Below, one piece after another: positions 13,382 to 20,992 of a stretch of 25,330 nucleotides of DNA. The position numbers and the translations under genes are program-made. This DNA is from a virus: positions 1-25,330 of IMG/VR virus record IMGVR_UViG_3300001815_000003. One strand, given 5' to 3'. The notes under the pieces are model-generated. The model had not been told where the DNA came from. It worked only from the letters and a program-made list of their open reading frames with translations, and ran no database searches. How positions within the stretch are numbered: the stretch's first letter is position 1; every line of letters starts with the position of its first letter.

Positions 13382-13732
13382 TTAGGTCGCGGTGACGCGG
13401 TAGGGTCCGCTCGCGGCGGGTGCGTGGTTGTTCGTGGGGTCGGTGATCAGGAGCGAGAAAGCCCCGGTATAGTCGAGCGTGCCGGCTGCGGTGCCATCTG
13501 CCAGGGTCGTCAGCTCGAGCAAAAGGGCGCCGGTATCGACGGCATAGAAGCGGACGTCTAGCCCAGAGCGGTCGCCAGTTCCGACAACGGAAACAGAAAC
13601 ATTCTGGCTGCCTCCGGGACCGCCCTCTTCGCCGGTGCCGGTGCCGCCGGTATCGTCTCCGGGTTCTGAGCTTTGTTGCTGTATCGCAACGCCGCCGAGG
13701 TCCGACCATCCAAGAATAATCAGGTCAAGCAT
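13382..13732 (-). CDS. Small Gly-rich structural-type protein (116 aa)
   Basis: The ATG at 13732 is favoured over an earlier one because GGAGG lies 7 bases upstream. It overlaps the glycosyltransferase stop (ATGCTTGA), so the two are coupled. The N-terminus MLDLIILGWSDLGGVAIQ is followed by an acidic Gly/Thr/Pro-rich linker (about residues 22-43) and a beta-sandwich-like domain (VSVSVVGTGD, LDVRFYAVD, GALLLELTTL, FSLLITDP). This short hydrophobic head plus linker plus beta domain resembles small tail or decoration proteins of phages. No family assigned. Confidence 0.72.
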   Translation of the reverse strand: MLDLIILGWSDLGGVAIQQQSSEPGDDTGGTGTGEEGGPGGSQNVSVSVVGTGDRSGLDVRFYAVDTGALLLELTTLADGTAAGTLDYTGAFSLLITDPTNNHAPAASGPYRVTAT

Positions 13733-15113
13733 TGAATGCCTCCATTTGTGCGGCCATGGTTGGGGTGACTCGCTCAACTGCTTTATCCCACAGTCGCCGG
13801 GATGCTAATCGCATGCTCGAAACGGTCGTTGATCGAAAGCGTTTCGTTGCGCCGGCAATCGGTAGATGAACCCAGATACCGCTTTCGCAGAGAAGGCAGC
13901 ACTGAACGTACTCCTCGAAGGTCGGCCAGCGCGGAAGCTCGCGCAGAGTCGGGCCTATCGCGGAACGGCGCATGATTTTGGCGTGCGTAACCTCGGGTGC
14001 ATAGGTGAGTTGGCGTAAAGGGTTCCAGGGGCGTCCTTTGCGCTCGATGTCGGAATGCCCGTCAGGGTGCAAGTGGCGGGTGTCGGTGTAGACGCCAACT
14101 GCGTCCGGGCGTTGGTCAAGGATGTCGACAAGCGTTTTGATGATGCCTGGGGCAAGGATGTCGTCATCGTCCGCGAAACCGACATATTCGGCATTGCCTT
14201 GACGGAAGCCGCAAGCGCGAGCAGCGCCGATATTGCCGGGGAATCCGCCTACAACAAGGTGAACATTGCAGGGCTGTTGTTCCAGGCTGGCCAGGGTTTG
14301 CTTGAGCCAGGAGGCGGAACCGGAATAGCTGACGACATGGATATCAACGCGCGCGCCTGGTTTGGTTCTGCTCTCTATGTATGGACACTGTATCTGCTTC
14401 CGATTGTGCCAAAGCATCAGGGAATCAGTGTCGCGGTCGGTCAAATGTTCGCGAGTAATGGCGGCTTCAATCTGGCGATTGATCGCGCGCTGTCTGCTGT
14501 CGCCGTGCTGCGGCTGGTTGTTGGTGACGCATGAACGCGAGCCGGGCTCGCGCCAGTGGTAGCGAAGGCCGCTCATTGCAACCGGGGTGCGGTGTCGCCA
14601 TGCCTTAATCAGCAGGCGAGCGCCCCAATACAAGGGTTCTTGCCGGGCTGGGCGGATTTCGTCTGTCACCGATAGCGCGATATCGCGGCGGACAAGGGCC
14701 CCCCACTGGATGGGCTGGGGGTTGGCCAGGTAATCCCATATCTCCAGCGGTGGATGAGGGTGGGCGTTGCTCGATGCGATTGCGATTGGTGCGAGCTGAT
14801 CGCGGCGAAAGGATGGTCCGCGGTCTATCGTGTCGTCGCTGTCGAATGAAAGGCAGAAGTCACCGCGAGCAGCCGCGACCCCGGTCGCGCGGGCTGCGGC
14901 TTGGTTGCGAAAGCCTCGGCTCGGGATAACGCGGCATCCGCGTTCGGACGCGCGGCGGAGCGCGCGGACGGTCGCGGTGCTGGTGCTGTGATCGTCGATG
15001 AGCAGTATTTCATCATCCAGGTGCGCGAGCTTGATGCTTTGCAGAGCCTGTTCAAGCTCGCTCGGTTCGGTGTTATGCACCGGGGCAATGGCGCTGATGG
15101 ACGGCTTTATCAT
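13725..15113 (-). CDS. Tandem GT-A (family 2) glycosyltransferase (462 aa)
   Basis: Two glycosyltransferase-2-like domains lie in one chain. Domain 1: SISAIAPVHN at 5-14, LLIDDHS at 37-43 and the DxD-type metal site FDSDDT at 90-95. Domain 2: RVDIHVVSYSG at about 255-265, GNIGAARACGFRQG at 293-306 and the metal site FADDDD at 313-318. Such enzymes move sugars from nucleotide-sugar donors. The ATG overlaps the stop of the fibre-like gene (ATGA) and the gene is followed with overlap by a small structural-type protein, so it is embedded in the virion-type module. It may glycosylate virion proteins or alter the host surface in the lysogen; sequence alone does not decide. Soluble, no membrane segment. 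Confidence 0.88.
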   Translation of the reverse strand: MIKPSISAIAPVHNTEPSELEQALQSIKLAHLDDEILLIDDHSTSTATVRALRRASERGCRVIPSRGFRNQAAARATGVAAARGDFCLSFDSDDTIDRGPSFRRDQLAPIAIASSNAHPHPPLEIWDYLANPQPIQWGALVRRDIALSVTDEIRPARQEPLYWGARLLIKAWRHRTPVAMSGLRYHWREPGSRSCVTNNQPQHGDSRQRAINRQIEAAITREHLTDRDTDSLMLWHNRKQIQCPYIESRTKPGARVDIHVVSYSGSASWLKQTLASLEQQPCNVHLVVGGFPGNIGAARACGFRQGNAEYVGFADDDDILAPGIIKTLVDILDQRPDAVGVYTDTRHLHPDGHSDIERKGRPWNPLRQLTYAPEVTHAKIMRRSAIGPTLRELPRWPTFEEYVQCCLLCESGIWVHLPIAGATKRFRSTTVSSMRLASRRLWDKAVERVTPTMAAQMEAFNA

Positions 15114-16195
15114 GAGCTTCCAGGAAGCGATACGGTATAAAAGATCGGCCCTAGTTGTTCGCTGAAACCGCCGAAGCTGACGGTCGCGGTCAACTGCCCG
15201 GAGCCCTCGGCAAAGTTCGATTGGCCATTCCAGACATCAAAGCGAAAGTTGAACTCAGGACCACGGAAAGCCCCCCAGAATTGGGTTCCCTGTCCCGAGT
15301 CATAGGTTTCGATTTCGGGGTCGTGCCGGCCGGGCGCGAAGTCTAGCGGGCTCCATTGGTTATCGAATGAGTCTAGAACGGCGTCGGGAGGCAGTCCGAC
15401 GATAAGAGCGCGCGCGGCTTCCCAGGGTGGATTCTGGTATGTGTGCTCGCCAGGGGTGCCAGAAACCTCCTCAATCGGCAGGCTTACGGTTTCTTTGCTG
15501 TGGGTCATCTTCTCGGCATCCCACCAGGCTAGGCGCATTTCACCCACTGAGGGCGGAGAGAAATGGCGAATGGCGGTGCTGCCATTAGGAAGGGTGGATA
15601 GCTCTATTGTAACGGGCGGATCATCCGGGCTGATGCGGATCACTCGGCAGGGTGGGGAAGATACCCACGAGCGTGGCACGCGAATGTAATGCTCTTGGTC
15701 CCCTGATGGCGGCTGGATCGTTAGCTTGGTCACAAGCGGAATGTCAGAGTTGTCCATTCCGCCAGGAGTCGATACAGCAAGATCGGAAACGATATCTGAG
15801 GGCGTGACGGTCGAGGGTTGACCATCAAGCGGTACGGTGATGGTGGTGGCGACCGGGGTCAATGTCGAAGCTTCGGTGAAGCCCGGGAGGGTGGCGCGCG
15901 CTAAAACCGCGCGCGCTTCGACGATGGCATCTGTGGCGATGGTGCCGGCTTGGGCGAGGATTTTGTCTCGCGACAGGCGCATGGTCGCGCTTGACCACGA
16001 GGCTAGCCAAAGCTGCCAATTATCGTCGTCAAGTCGAACATGGATGCTCATCTGATCGCCGTCCGCCCATTGGTCGATGGCGGCGACAGCGTTAAAGGTG
16101 CGTTTGCCGGGTAGGGCGCCCCCCGATGAAAGATCAAGGTAGGTGGTCTGAAAGGTCGCGGATTGGCCGGTCAGGTCGGAATAGCGAAGCGTCAC
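15110..16195 (-). CDS. Tail-fibre/receptor-binding-like protein (361 aa)
   Basis: The start is GTG at 16195 with GGAG 9 bases upstream; the nearby ATG leads at once into a stop. The N-terminus has the pattern FNAVAAIDQWADGDQMSI, then VRLDDDNWQLWLASW and MRLSRDKILAQAG, which resembles a module found at the N-terminus of many phage tail-fibre or baseplate proteins (W..GD...V.I.D...W......Y......L.R...L.S). The rest is beta-rich with many Pro/Gly/Asp turns, as in fibres. It is followed by the overlapping glycosyltransferase gene. A receptor-binding role is likely but inferred. Confidence 0.7.
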   Translation of the reverse strand: MTLRYSDLTGQSATFQTTYLDLSSGGALPGKRTFNAVAAIDQWADGDQMSIHVRLDDDNWQLWLASWSSATMRLSRDKILAQAGTIATDAIVEARAVLARATLPGFTEASTLTPVATTITVPLDGQPSTVTPSDIVSDLAVSTPGGMDNSDIPLVTKLTIQPPSGDQEHYIRVPRSWVSSPPCRVIRISPDDPPVTIELSTLPNGSTAIRHFSPPSVGEMRLAWWDAEKMTHSKETVSLPIEEVSGTPGEHTYQNPPWEAARALIVGLPPDAVLDSFDNQWSPLDFAPGRHDPEIETYDSGQGTQFWGAFRGPEFNFRFDVWNGQSNFAEGSGQLTATVSFGGFSEQLGPIFYTVSLPGSS

Positions 16196-16223
16196 GATTG
16201 CATTCTCCGGTTGGTGCTGCTGA

Positions 16224-16754
16224 CTATGGGGTGAAAGGGAGTTCGATTGGGGTATGAAGCGGCCAGGCGACGGAATCGGGTTTGCTCGCGATCCGCCAGC
16301 GTGACCAGAAATGGGCGGTCACCTGGGAAACGATGCTCTCGCCTTCTAGCATGACACTGGTGTCGAGGTTGGTGGTCGCGCTGCTCACGCTGATGTTGTG
16401 AGAGCCGACGATTGCGGCAGTGTCGTCGAAGATGGCGATCTTCTCGTGGAGGACTCTGCTACCGGTTATCACGCGCACTTGCCAGCCAGCGGCGAGGAGC
16501 TTTTGCGCGGTGTCGTAGTTCGGTCGGCGCTTGCCGACCTTGAGCGGGCTAGGGCTAAGGATAATGCGGCACTGGAGGCCGCGGGCGGCGGCGTCGGTGC
16601 AGGCGGCGAGGATGTTATGGGTCGGTGTGTGCCAGCGTGGCGAGAACAGAAAGACACTGATCTTGACCGAGGTCTTAGCGTCGCGAAGCTGACGCATGAA
16701 CTGCTCGCGCCAGTCTCCGCCGGTTAGCAAGGTCACGTCGGCCAAGGTGCTCAT
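16224..16754 (-). CDS. Phospholipase D-like (single HKD) protein (176 aa)
   Basis: One complete HKD motif is present: H103-x-K105, D110 and GSHN at 117-120 (in VLHEKIAIFDD and IVGSHNIS). A short N-terminal beta/alpha half (KISVFLFSP) is as in Nuc-type members, which act as dimers to assemble one active site. The family includes nucleases, lipases and restriction enzymes such as BfiI. There is no signal peptide. Placement between the holin-like gene and the fibre-like gene suggests either a nuclease acting on DNA at exit or entry, or a lipase used in lysis; I cannot choose. Confidence 0.87.
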   Translation of the reverse strand: MSTLADVTLLTGGDWREQFMRQLRDAKTSVKISVFLFSPRWHTPTHNILAACTDAAARGLQCRIILSPSPLKVGKRRPNYDTAQKLLAAGWQVRVITGSRVLHEKIAIFDDTAAIVGSHNISVSSATTNLDTSVMLEGESIVSQVTAHFWSRWRIASKPDSVAWPLHTPIELPFTP

Positions 16755-16766
16755 AATTGATCCGGA

Positions 16767-17000
16767 TCAAAGGTGCGGCCAGCTAGTCGGGCGACCTTGA
16801 TTCTGCTCGCGCTTGGTGACTTTGCCGGATGGGTCTGGGAGAAACATCTCCACCACGCCACCGATAGCCACGCCAGCGGCAAGGATGCCGGCTTGCTGCT
16901 CGGGTGAAAGGCTCAGGCCAAGGGCGGTCAGCACGAAGATGAGGCCGCGCCAGGTGGAGCGCTCATCAAGGCGGTCGATCAAGAAGCGGTCGAGTTTCAT
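16767..17000 (-). CDS. Holin-like small membrane protein (77 aa)
   Basis: The ATG at 17000 follows GGAGG by about 10 bases. The pattern STWRGLIFVLTALGLSLSPEQ, followed by AGILAAGVAIGGVVEMFLPD, gives two short hydrophobic helices separated by a polar turn, then a charged C-terminal tail; this is a frequent type among phage proteins annotated as holins. Holins make holes in the inner membrane to release the endolysin, here the M15 peptidase encoded at 19423, which itself lacks a signal peptide. Spacing from the endolysin is unusual, with seven genes from 19055 to 17018 standing between or around them. Confidence 0.72.
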   Translation of the reverse strand: MKLDRFLIDRLDERSTWRGLIFVLTALGLSLSPEQQAGILAAGVAIGGVVEMFLPDPSGKVTKREQNQGRPTSWPHL

Positions 17001-17017
17001 GGTTTGGTGTCCTCCGG

Positions 17018-17335
17018 TTAGGTTGGGATGGTCGGCAGTGCTGGCGAAACGATGTCTTGCTGTAGAAACTCACTGACAAAGAGTTGGTAGCCGTTCATTG
17101 GCTGGGACACGGCGGCATTGCGCCATTGGTTCTTTTGGCTCGTGGCAAGGTCGGACCATGCGGCGGCGGCTTCGGCGAATCGAGTGGAACGCTGCTGCTG
17201 GGCTGCCGTGCGGGGTTTGGTCATGGTCCGGGTCTTGGCTGCCACAGCTTGCCCTCCGTTGTTGCGAAACTCGATCAGGTCCGCGAATACGCCAGAGGCC
17301 GAGGCGGAGAACAGTGGGCCGGTCAGTTTGGGCAT
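17018..17335 (-). CDS. Structural-type protein, GPLFS family paralogue 3 (105 aa)
   Basis: It starts MPKLTGPLFSASASGVF, then ADLIEFRNNGG, with a later TAAQQQRSTRFAEAAAAW, then KNQWRNAAV and NGYQLFVSEFL: both halves of the paralogue pattern are present, which makes it the link between the N-terminal halves of paralogues 1 and 2 and the C-terminal half of paralogue 4. The ribosome site is weak, and the gene follows the stop of the membrane-anchored protein by 15 bases. Likely a virion component, inferred from its relatives. Confidence 0.75.
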   Translation of the reverse strand: MPKLTGPLFSASASGVFADLIEFRNNGGQAVAAKTRTMTKPRTAAQQQRSTRFAEAAAAWSDLATSQKNQWRNAAVSQPMNGYQLFVSEFLQQDIVSPALPTIPT

Positions 17336-17350
17336 GGCGTCAGTGTCCAG

Positions 17351-17809
17351 TTAGGGAGCCAGGTACGGGAGGAAGCGCTCAATGGGCGCGATTTCCCGAA
17401 GGAAGAACAAGGCGGTCACGACAAAGAGGCCAAGGACTGTCGTGGCGCGAATGATGGTGCGGTGTAGCCGTTCCATGGCGGTTGTTCTGGCGCTCTCCTG
17501 CTCGATCTCTTGCTTGATGTGGCTATCGAGCCGGGACAAGATCCGGTCGGTTTGATCCTGGGTGCTGCTCAGGATGTGGTTCTGGGCGGTGAGCCCATCC
17601 TGAATCGCCGATGTCCGTCCCTGGACTTCGGCGAGCAGCGAGGCGGACGTGGTTAGCCGGCTCTCGATTGTCCCTAGCCGGACGTCGGCGCGGTCGACGC
17701 GCTTTCCCAGGAGCCGCATTACTGAGGCCGTCGCTCGGATCTTGCGGTGTGCCGCGTCGAGGTCTTCAACCTCGGGCGTGGTTTCATCGTCGATAAACTG
17801 TTCATCCAC
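17351..17809 (-). CDS. Coiled-coil protein with C-terminal membrane anchor (152 aa)
   Basis: I place the start at GTG 17809 because GGAGG lies 7 bases upstream; an ATG seven codons earlier would put that ribosome site inside the gene. A long heptad-rich helix (about residues 20-115, with repeated S/L/I/Q spacing) precedes one membrane helix, TTVLGLFVVTALFFL, near residues 123-140, and a short tail. This is the shape of phage inner-membrane spanin-like or cor-like lysis accessories, or tethered regulators. It lies two genes from the holin-like gene. Function not assigned. Confidence 0.72.
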   Translation of the reverse strand: MDEQFIDDETTPEVEDLDAAHRKIRATASVMRLLGKRVDRADVRLGTIESRLTTSASLLAEVQGRTSAIQDGLTAQNHILSSTQDQTDRILSRLDSHIKQEIEQESARTTAMERLHRTIIRATTVLGLFVVTALFFLREIAPIERFLPYLAP

Positions 17810-17863
17810 GTTATTACCTCCATAAGCCATTGGCTGTAATTATGGACGAACATGGCGGTTTTA

Positions 17864-18211
17864 TCAGTGGGTGCGTGTGCTGCCGTTGGTGGCCGCTTTA
17901 ACCCGCTCGGCAAACGCCTCGTCGAACATATCGGGCTGAATCGGACACCCGAGCGCGAGCCGGGTCTGTTCGTATGTCCAATCCCAATTCTCACGCTTCT
18001 CCTCGGACAGCTGGGCATACTGGAGCGCGGCCTTGATCGCGTGACGGTTGCATGCGTGCTCTGCTTGCAGCCGCTCGAAGATCGCCCGCTTTTGGGCGCT
18101 GAGGTTGGCGCGCTCGTCGTCGATCTCGGCGAGCTGGGTGGCGGCTTGGGCCAGTTCAGTGACGACGGGCTCGGTGGTGCCTGGGGCTATGGTTTCGGCT
18201 TTCTTTACCAT
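17864..18211 (-). CDS. GapR/DUF2312-like DNA-associated protein (115 aa)
   Basis: The ATG at 18211 follows GGAG by 8 bases; the longer frame upstream overlaps the nuclease gene and is Arg/Pro-rich noise. A central helix (QLAEIDDERANLSAQKRAIFERL) is followed by AIKAALQYAQLSEEKRENWDW and a tail ending in GCPIQPDMF. This helical pattern resembles GapR-type phage proteins, which bind AT-rich, overtwisted DNA ahead of replication or transcription. The resemblance is partial, so the assignment is tentative. It lies between the PD-(D/E)XK nuclease and the membrane-anchored protein. Confidence 0.6.
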   Translation of the reverse strand: MVKKAETIAPGTTEPVVTELAQAATQLAEIDDERANLSAQKRAIFERLQAEHACNRHAIKAALQYAQLSEEKRENWDWTYEQTRLALGCPIQPDMFDEAFAERVKAATNGSTRTH

Positions 18212-18251
18212 CGCTTCTTCTCCGTTTGGGTTGGGTGGTTGAGGGGTGTGT

Positions 18252-18761
18252 TTAGGCCGCGTTCGGGGTGGTCTTCGGAACCTGGCGCAGCCGGCGGGAG
18301 TGGCGTGGGACTGGCGGCGGTGCTGCTCGGCTCGCCAGTTCGGCGGCGGTGTCGCGCGCATCGATTCGCTCGCGAATAATCTGCATCCAGGCGGCGAGCG
18401 TGATCTCGGCGGTGTGGTCCGGGTCAACGTCCTCCGAGCAGATTGCGGCGAGGGGCACGATCACGCGCCACTTGAGGATGGGCGGGAGCCCAACGCCCTT
18501 TTGATCCAGCCGGTAGACGAGCGCCGGTGTGGCGTTCTCCATGATCCCTTGGTCTTGTGCTTGCTCCCACCACTCGGATCGCCAAGTTTTGGCCCATTTG
18601 ACCTCGACCGCCCAGCCGGGCAGTCCATCAAGGTCCGAATTGCTCTTGCGCGCGGCTTGTCGCTGCCAAGCGCGGGTGATGTCTAGGCCGAGGTGGTCTC
18701 TGATCAGGCGCGCGACTTCTTGTTCGCCAGCGCGGCCTTTGTTGCGTTGCATTGCGCTCAT
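18252..18761 (-). CDS. PD-(D/E)XK nuclease, Holliday-junction-resolvase-like (169 aa)
   Basis: The ATG at 18761 overlaps the previous stop (ATGA) and has AAAGGAG 10 bases upstream. Motifs: GRAGEQEVARLI with E13, SDLDG with D43, and VEVKWAK with E53-x-K55, which form the catalytic set of archaeal-Hjc-type and related phage PD-(D/E)XK enzymes; WWEQA and PALVYRLD follow as in phage versions. A likely job is resolving branched intermediates or cutting DNA in the late phase. With no terminase on the circle, a role in genome processing is conceivable but unsupported. Confidence 0.82.
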   Translation of the reverse strand: MSAMQRNKGRAGEQEVARLIRDHLGLDITRAWQRQAARKSNSDLDGLPGWAVEVKWAKTWRSEWWEQAQDQGIMENATPALVYRLDQKGVGLPPILKWRVIVPLAAICSEDVDPDHTAEITLAAWMQIIRERIDARDTAAELASRAAPPPVPRHSRRLRQVPKTTPNAA

Positions 18762-19048
18762 GCGGGGGGTTCTCCTTTCAGCCAGTAATGCATTTTGAGT
18801 AGGGCGGATTTGGCCGGGTAAGCCCACAGGCCAGTGAAAACAACGCCAGGGCAGTCGGTCCCTGGTTTGAGCGCGCGAGCGGCCATGAGCATCTGCTGTC
18901 GCGCCTCGGGGTCGTGGCGATACCTGTCGAGTAATGCCTCGCGGTAATCGTTGGCGTCGCCACAGAAGCCAGTCCGGGGCGCGAATGGCGACCCGGATCC
19001 TGGATTGGTGTCGAACCGGAAGGGTTCGTGATCGGGCTGGAGCGGCAT
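18758..19048 (-). CDS. Hypothetical protein (96 aa)
   Basis: The ATG at 19048 lies six bases after the endolysin stop (19055); the ribosome site is weak, so coupling is likely. The central segment DANDYREALLDRYRHDPEARQQML with a preceding GSPF faintly recalls DUF4326 proteins, but the Cys-rich C-terminal part of that family is missing (only CGD and DCPG remain). I therefore leave it unassigned. It overlaps the nuclease gene by four bases. Confidence 0.72.
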   Translation of the reverse strand: MPLQPDHEPFRFDTNPGSGSPFAPRTGFCGDANDYREALLDRYRHDPEARQQMLMAARALKPGTDCPGVVFTGLWAYPAKSALLKMHYWLKGEPPA

Positions 19049-19054
19049 GGGCGG

Positions 19055-19423
19055 TTAGCCAGTCCAGCGGGCGCGCGGCCGCCGCGAGTCGATGTGAACC
19101 CAGCCGCCCGCGCCGCGCTGGTAGAGGCCGATCCCGCCATAGCTGGGAAACAGCCGTTCGGCCATGGCATGGACCTCGGTCGGGTGCGCTCCTGGAACCT
19201 GGATGTCGGCTGCCATACCGCGCAGGTGGTAGCTGTTCTTCGCACCGCCGACTTGGGCGTTGTAGCTTGGTGATCGATAGCCGGACGTGATGCGGATCGG
19301 ATGGCCGCCCAGGGCAGCGCGCAACTGCTCAAGCATCTCGATTAGCTGGGGGTCGATCTCGGTGGACGTGCCATCGCGGCATACGAACTCATGATTCGAG
19401 AAGTGCGGGGATAGGTCACCCAT
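19055..19423 (-). CDS. Peptidase M15 endolysin (122 aa)
   Basis: This is a compact M15_3-type peptidase. The zinc ligands are H66 and D73 in SYHLRGMAAD and H110 in WVHID; the ITSGYRSPSYN segment precedes them. Enzymes of this type cut peptide cross-links or stems in peptidoglycan. There is no signal peptide, so release requires a holin, for which 16767-17000 is a candidate. The ATG at 19423 follows GGAGG by six bases and overlaps the P-like gene by eight bases. Confidence 0.92.
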   Translation of the reverse strand: MGDLSPHFSNHEFVCRDGTSTEIDPQLIEMLEQLRAALGGHPIRITSGYRSPSYNAQVGGAKNSYHLRGMAADIQVPGAHPTEVHAMAERLFPSYGGIGLYQRGAGGWVHIDSRRPRARWTG

Positions 19424-19871
19424 GGTTGGCCTCCTGTTCGGTGAGGGGTGGTTCGGACTGGTTAAGGGGTACGTCGTCGCGGAGATGCGCGAGAATGGCC
19501 CGGATATGGCGCTGGCCGCGTTTGCGCTTGTGCTCCCATGTCTCGGTTGGGAGTAGCTTGAAATCGCCGTCAGCGGCGTTTAGGCGGGCTTGCTGGGCGC
19601 GCTGCTCGGGTGTGCCTGGTCTGGCGGCGGCGCGGAACTCTGCGATGCTGGGCGGGAAACGGTGATTGGCGCGGCAGTGCTTCAGCCCGCGATCAATCTC
19701 GTGACCAGTGAGCCCCTGGAGACCCTGTTGCCACTCCCGGGTCAACAGTTCAAGGTCGGTGGCCGCGATGGTGTCGGCCCAGGCTAGCGGCCAGAGCAGG
19801 CCGAAGCGGGCGAACAGCGCGTCAATCCACTTGCGGGAAATGAGCGCGCGCTCGGTCGAAGAGGTCGGCAT
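19416..19871 (-). CDS. Phage replication protein P-like helicase loader (151 aa)
   Basis: I prefer the ATG at 19871 (MPTSSTERALISRKW); the longer frame continues into the O-like gene with low-complexity residues. The body has WIDALFARFGLLW, LLTREWQQGLQGL, IDRGLKHCR and FPPSIAEFRAA: the W...L..L....I..GL..CR....PP...EF pattern of lambda P-like loaders, which bring the host DnaB helicase to the phage origin. It overlaps the O-like initiator by about 50 bases, matching the O-P order of lambdoid phages. Confidence 0.82.
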   Translation of the reverse strand: MPTSSTERALISRKWIDALFARFGLLWPLAWADTIAATDLELLTREWQQGLQGLTGHEIDRGLKHCRANHRFPPSIAEFRAAARPGTPEQRAQQARLNAADGDFKLLPTETWEHKRKRGQRHIRAILAHLRDDVPLNQSEPPLTEQEANHG

Positions 19872-20712
19872 TGATTGCCCTGCGGCGCTCGGTCTTGTCG
19901 GTGTATCCACTGCTGGTCCTCCGTGGGTTGTGCTCGAGTTCGCGCCTGCACCAGTTGCGCCAGGTAGCGAGCCAATCACTCTTGCGGCCCTTGGCCCCTG
20001 GGGTGCTGCGCCAGTAGTCGGAAAATCGATCCCAAGTCGCGCCCGGGTCCAGCGCGGGACAGTTGGAGCGGCACCAGTCCGCCCATTCCTTGGGCAACTC
20101 CTCCAGGTCGAGACGGAAGCCTTGCGACGCAGGGCGCTTCGGTCTGGGCGCGCCAGCGCCTGACAGACTCTCCTCTTTCTTCTCCTGTTCCTGTTCCTGT
20201 TCCTGTTCCTGTTCCGTAGCGTTACTAACGCGCACGTACGCGTTACATGCCGGGTTGTTACGCGTTACATCTGCCTGTTTAGTGGGTTTGTCGGCTTTCT
20301 TGCGGTCGCGCCAGGCGCGCACTCGGGCGCGGCTCGACAGGCGGGTGGTTAGCATCTGTTCCACCATGCCGGTTATGTGGCGGTGGTAGAGCAGTCCATC
20401 GTTGTGCAGGGTCCAGCCGCGCAACAGGATCTCGCCATGAGCCTCCAGGAACGCGGTTCGGCAGCCGATGCGGCGGGCGAACAAGCGGTGCTCGCTGGGC
20501 ATTGAGCCGACCGGGACAGAGCGCCAAGCCTCGACCCATATCCGGAGCAACCAAGGACGCTCCTCGTCTTCGGCGAGCGTCCATGAATCCGAGGAGAAAA
20601 GGCGCTCCAGGTCCAGTTCAGGCTTCCAGCCGTTGGCCTTGGTGTCGGTCGGGTATGGCGGCTCCGGAAGGTCTTTCGGAACCGCGTGCAGGTGTGGATG
20701 TGATGAGGGCAT
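19822..20712 (-). CDS. Phage replication initiator, O-like with DUF1376-type N-terminus (296 aa)
   Basis: Residues about 35-125 (SWTLAEDEERPWLLRIWVEAW, SMPSEHRLFARRIG, DGLLYHRHITGM) fit the DUF1376 winged-helix type found in phage initiators. A polar linker with five CCTGTT hexamers follows, encoding an (EQ)n run at about residues 167-176. The C-terminal part, WADWCRSNCPALDPGATWDRF, then WLATWRNWCRRE, is typical of O/DnaT-like partners. The protein should bind the origin and, with the P-like loader, recruit DnaB. The ATG at 20712 lies two bases after the Cro-like stop. The linker-coding DNA also holds candidate origin iterons (separate entry). Confidence 0.85.
   Translation of the reverse strand: MPSSHPHLHAVPKDLPEPPYPTDTKANGWKPELDLERLFSSDSWTLAEDEERPWLLRIWVEAWRSVPVGSMPSEHRLFARRIGCRTAFLEAHGEILLRGWTLHNDGLLYHRHITGMVEQMLTTRLSSRARVRAWRDRKKADKPTKQADVTRNNPACNAYVRVSNATEQEQEQEQEQEKKEESLSGAGAPRPKRPASQGFRLDLEELPKEWADWCRSNCPALDPGATWDRFSDYWRSTPGAKGRKSDWLATWRNWCRRELEHNPRRTSSGYTDKTERRRAINADLFDRARAHFPQVD
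20184..20270. other. Candidate replication origin inside the O-like gene
   Basis: Three GCGTTAC iterons begin at 20219, 20240 and 20262, spaced 21-22 bases apart, so on one helix face; copies 2 and 3 share the longer TACGCGTTACAT. They sit beside five tandem CCTGTT hexamers (20184-20213). In lambdoid phages the origin lies in the same position, in the linker-coding part of gene O. Binding by the O-like protein is inferred. Confidence 0.5.
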
Positions 20713-20714
20713 GG

Positions 20715-20933
20715 TCAGCCCTCGGTCTGTACCTGGAACAACGCGCTGACCGGGACAGCGAGCGCGTCAGCGAGTCGCTCAATCGTTGCAAGCGACGGCT
20801 TGCGCTCGCCGGCCTCCAGTTGGCTCAAATACGGCTGGCTTAGCCCTGTGGTCTTGCATAGTTCCATTTGGCTCAACTGTTTCTGAGTGCGCCAGTGCTT
20901 GACGTTGTGGCCGAGTGTTGTCGCTGTTTGCAT
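20715..20933 (-). CDS. Cro-like XRE-family regulator (72 aa)
   Basis: The ATG at 20933 follows GGAG by 8 bases. A single HTH_XRE domain fills the protein: LSQMELCKTTGLSQPYLSQL for the helix-turn-helix, then AGERKPSLATIERLADALAV. It lies first in the leftward replication/late operon and is divergent from the repressor, the usual place of Cro. It probably represses the repressor gene and its own operon at late times. Confidence 0.87.
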   Translation of the reverse strand: MQTATTLGHNVKHWRTQKQLSQMELCKTTGLSQPYLSQLEAGERKPSLATIERLADALAVPVSALFQVQTEG

Positions 20934-20963
20934 GGATAAAGCTCCGGGGATATATCGCAGGTG

Positions 20964-20992
20964 AGAATAAATGGCCCTAGGCAGTATTGCAA
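20964..20992 (-). promoter_or_regulatory. Leftward promoter of the replication/late operon
   Basis: On the minus strand TTGCAA (20987-20992), 17 bases, and TATTCT (20964-20969) form a good sigma70-type promoter, about 31 bases upstream of the Cro-like ATG. It does not overlap the TATAGC operator at 21020-21037, which lies just upstream of its -35 box. Confidence 0.7.

Noticed and set aside
20184-20213. CCTGTT hexamer array as a phase-variation switch
   Set aside because: A 6-bp unit keeps the reading frame whatever the copy number, so it can only change linker length.
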